Below, in pieces: positions 5,078-5,098 of a stretch of 5,098 bases of DNA. The translations under genes were made by a program, and so were the position numbers. Below the pieces are notes generated by a model, which saw only the letters and a list, made by a program, of their open reading frames with translations, made no database searches and was not told the origin of the DNA. The first letter of the stretch is position 1. Each line of letters starts with the position of its first letter. Location: the NCBI GenBank assembly GCA_900768525.1, contig CAAGDF010000027.1:1-5098 (forward strand). The letters are read 5' to 3'. The stretch comes from Clostridia bacterium. GTDB taxonomy: Bacteria > Bacillota > Clostridia > Christensenellales > Borkfalkiaceae.

Positions 5078-5098
5078 AGATCGGAAGAGCGTCGTGTA
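5078..5098. other. Illumina TruSeq adapter remnant at contig end (not genomic)
   Basis: The last 21 bases begin AGATCGGAAGAGC and end GTCGTGTA, which matches the standard Illumina TruSeq adapter base for base. The permease reading frame loses its family pattern exactly where this stretch begins. It should be trimmed; up to a few of its first bases could be genuine by coincidence. Confidence 0.96.

Overview
The window reads as one end of a carbohydrate-utilisation locus from a low-to-mid GC Gram-positive bacterium, probably an uncultured member of the Clostridia (Bacillota). The grounds are a lipoprotein-type sugar-binding protein, strong AGGAGG-type ribosome binding sites, AT-rich promoters and a LacI-family regulator beside an ABC importer. 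The lineage is inferred from style, not from a marker gene. All genes lie on the + strand.

Layout: (1) 1-389 is the C-terminal 128 residues of a glycoside hydrolase family 2 enzyme whose start lies before the window. It is followed by a strong intrinsic terminator at 469-504. (2) 643-671 is a near-consensus sigma-70-type promoter driving a LacI-family repressor. The true start of the repressor is ATG 722, because an in-frame ATG at 650 lies inside the promoter. (3) 1733-2314 is a 582-base AT-rich regulatory region with no credible gene. It holds two identical 16-bp operators, a candidate promoter, a 22-bp direct repeat, a triple 10-bp repeat with roughly 30-bp period, and a GC-rich hairpin ahead of the next ribosome binding site. 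(4) 2315-3700, 3711-4655 and 4655-5077 form a compact operon of a sugar-binding lipoprotein and two CUT1-type (MalF- and MalG-like) permeases. The second permease is cut off after 141 codons.

How it works together (inference): the LacI-family protein recognises a palindrome TTTAC-N-CG-N-GTAAA. One copy lies in its own 5' leader (687-700), suggesting autoregulation. Two copies lie upstream of the transporter operon with centres 117 bp apart, a geometry compatible with a repression loop. Sugar would relieve repression and induce the importer. The GH2 enzyme probably acts on the same or a related glycoside. No ATPase gene is in view, so it lies either further downstream or elsewhere as a shared MsmK/MsmX-type subunit.

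The last 21 bases (5078-5098) match the common Illumina TruSeq adapter and are not genomic. Biological sequence ends at about 5077. I see no exotic new system. The most interesting unexplained part is the repeat-bearing leader at about 1930-2314.
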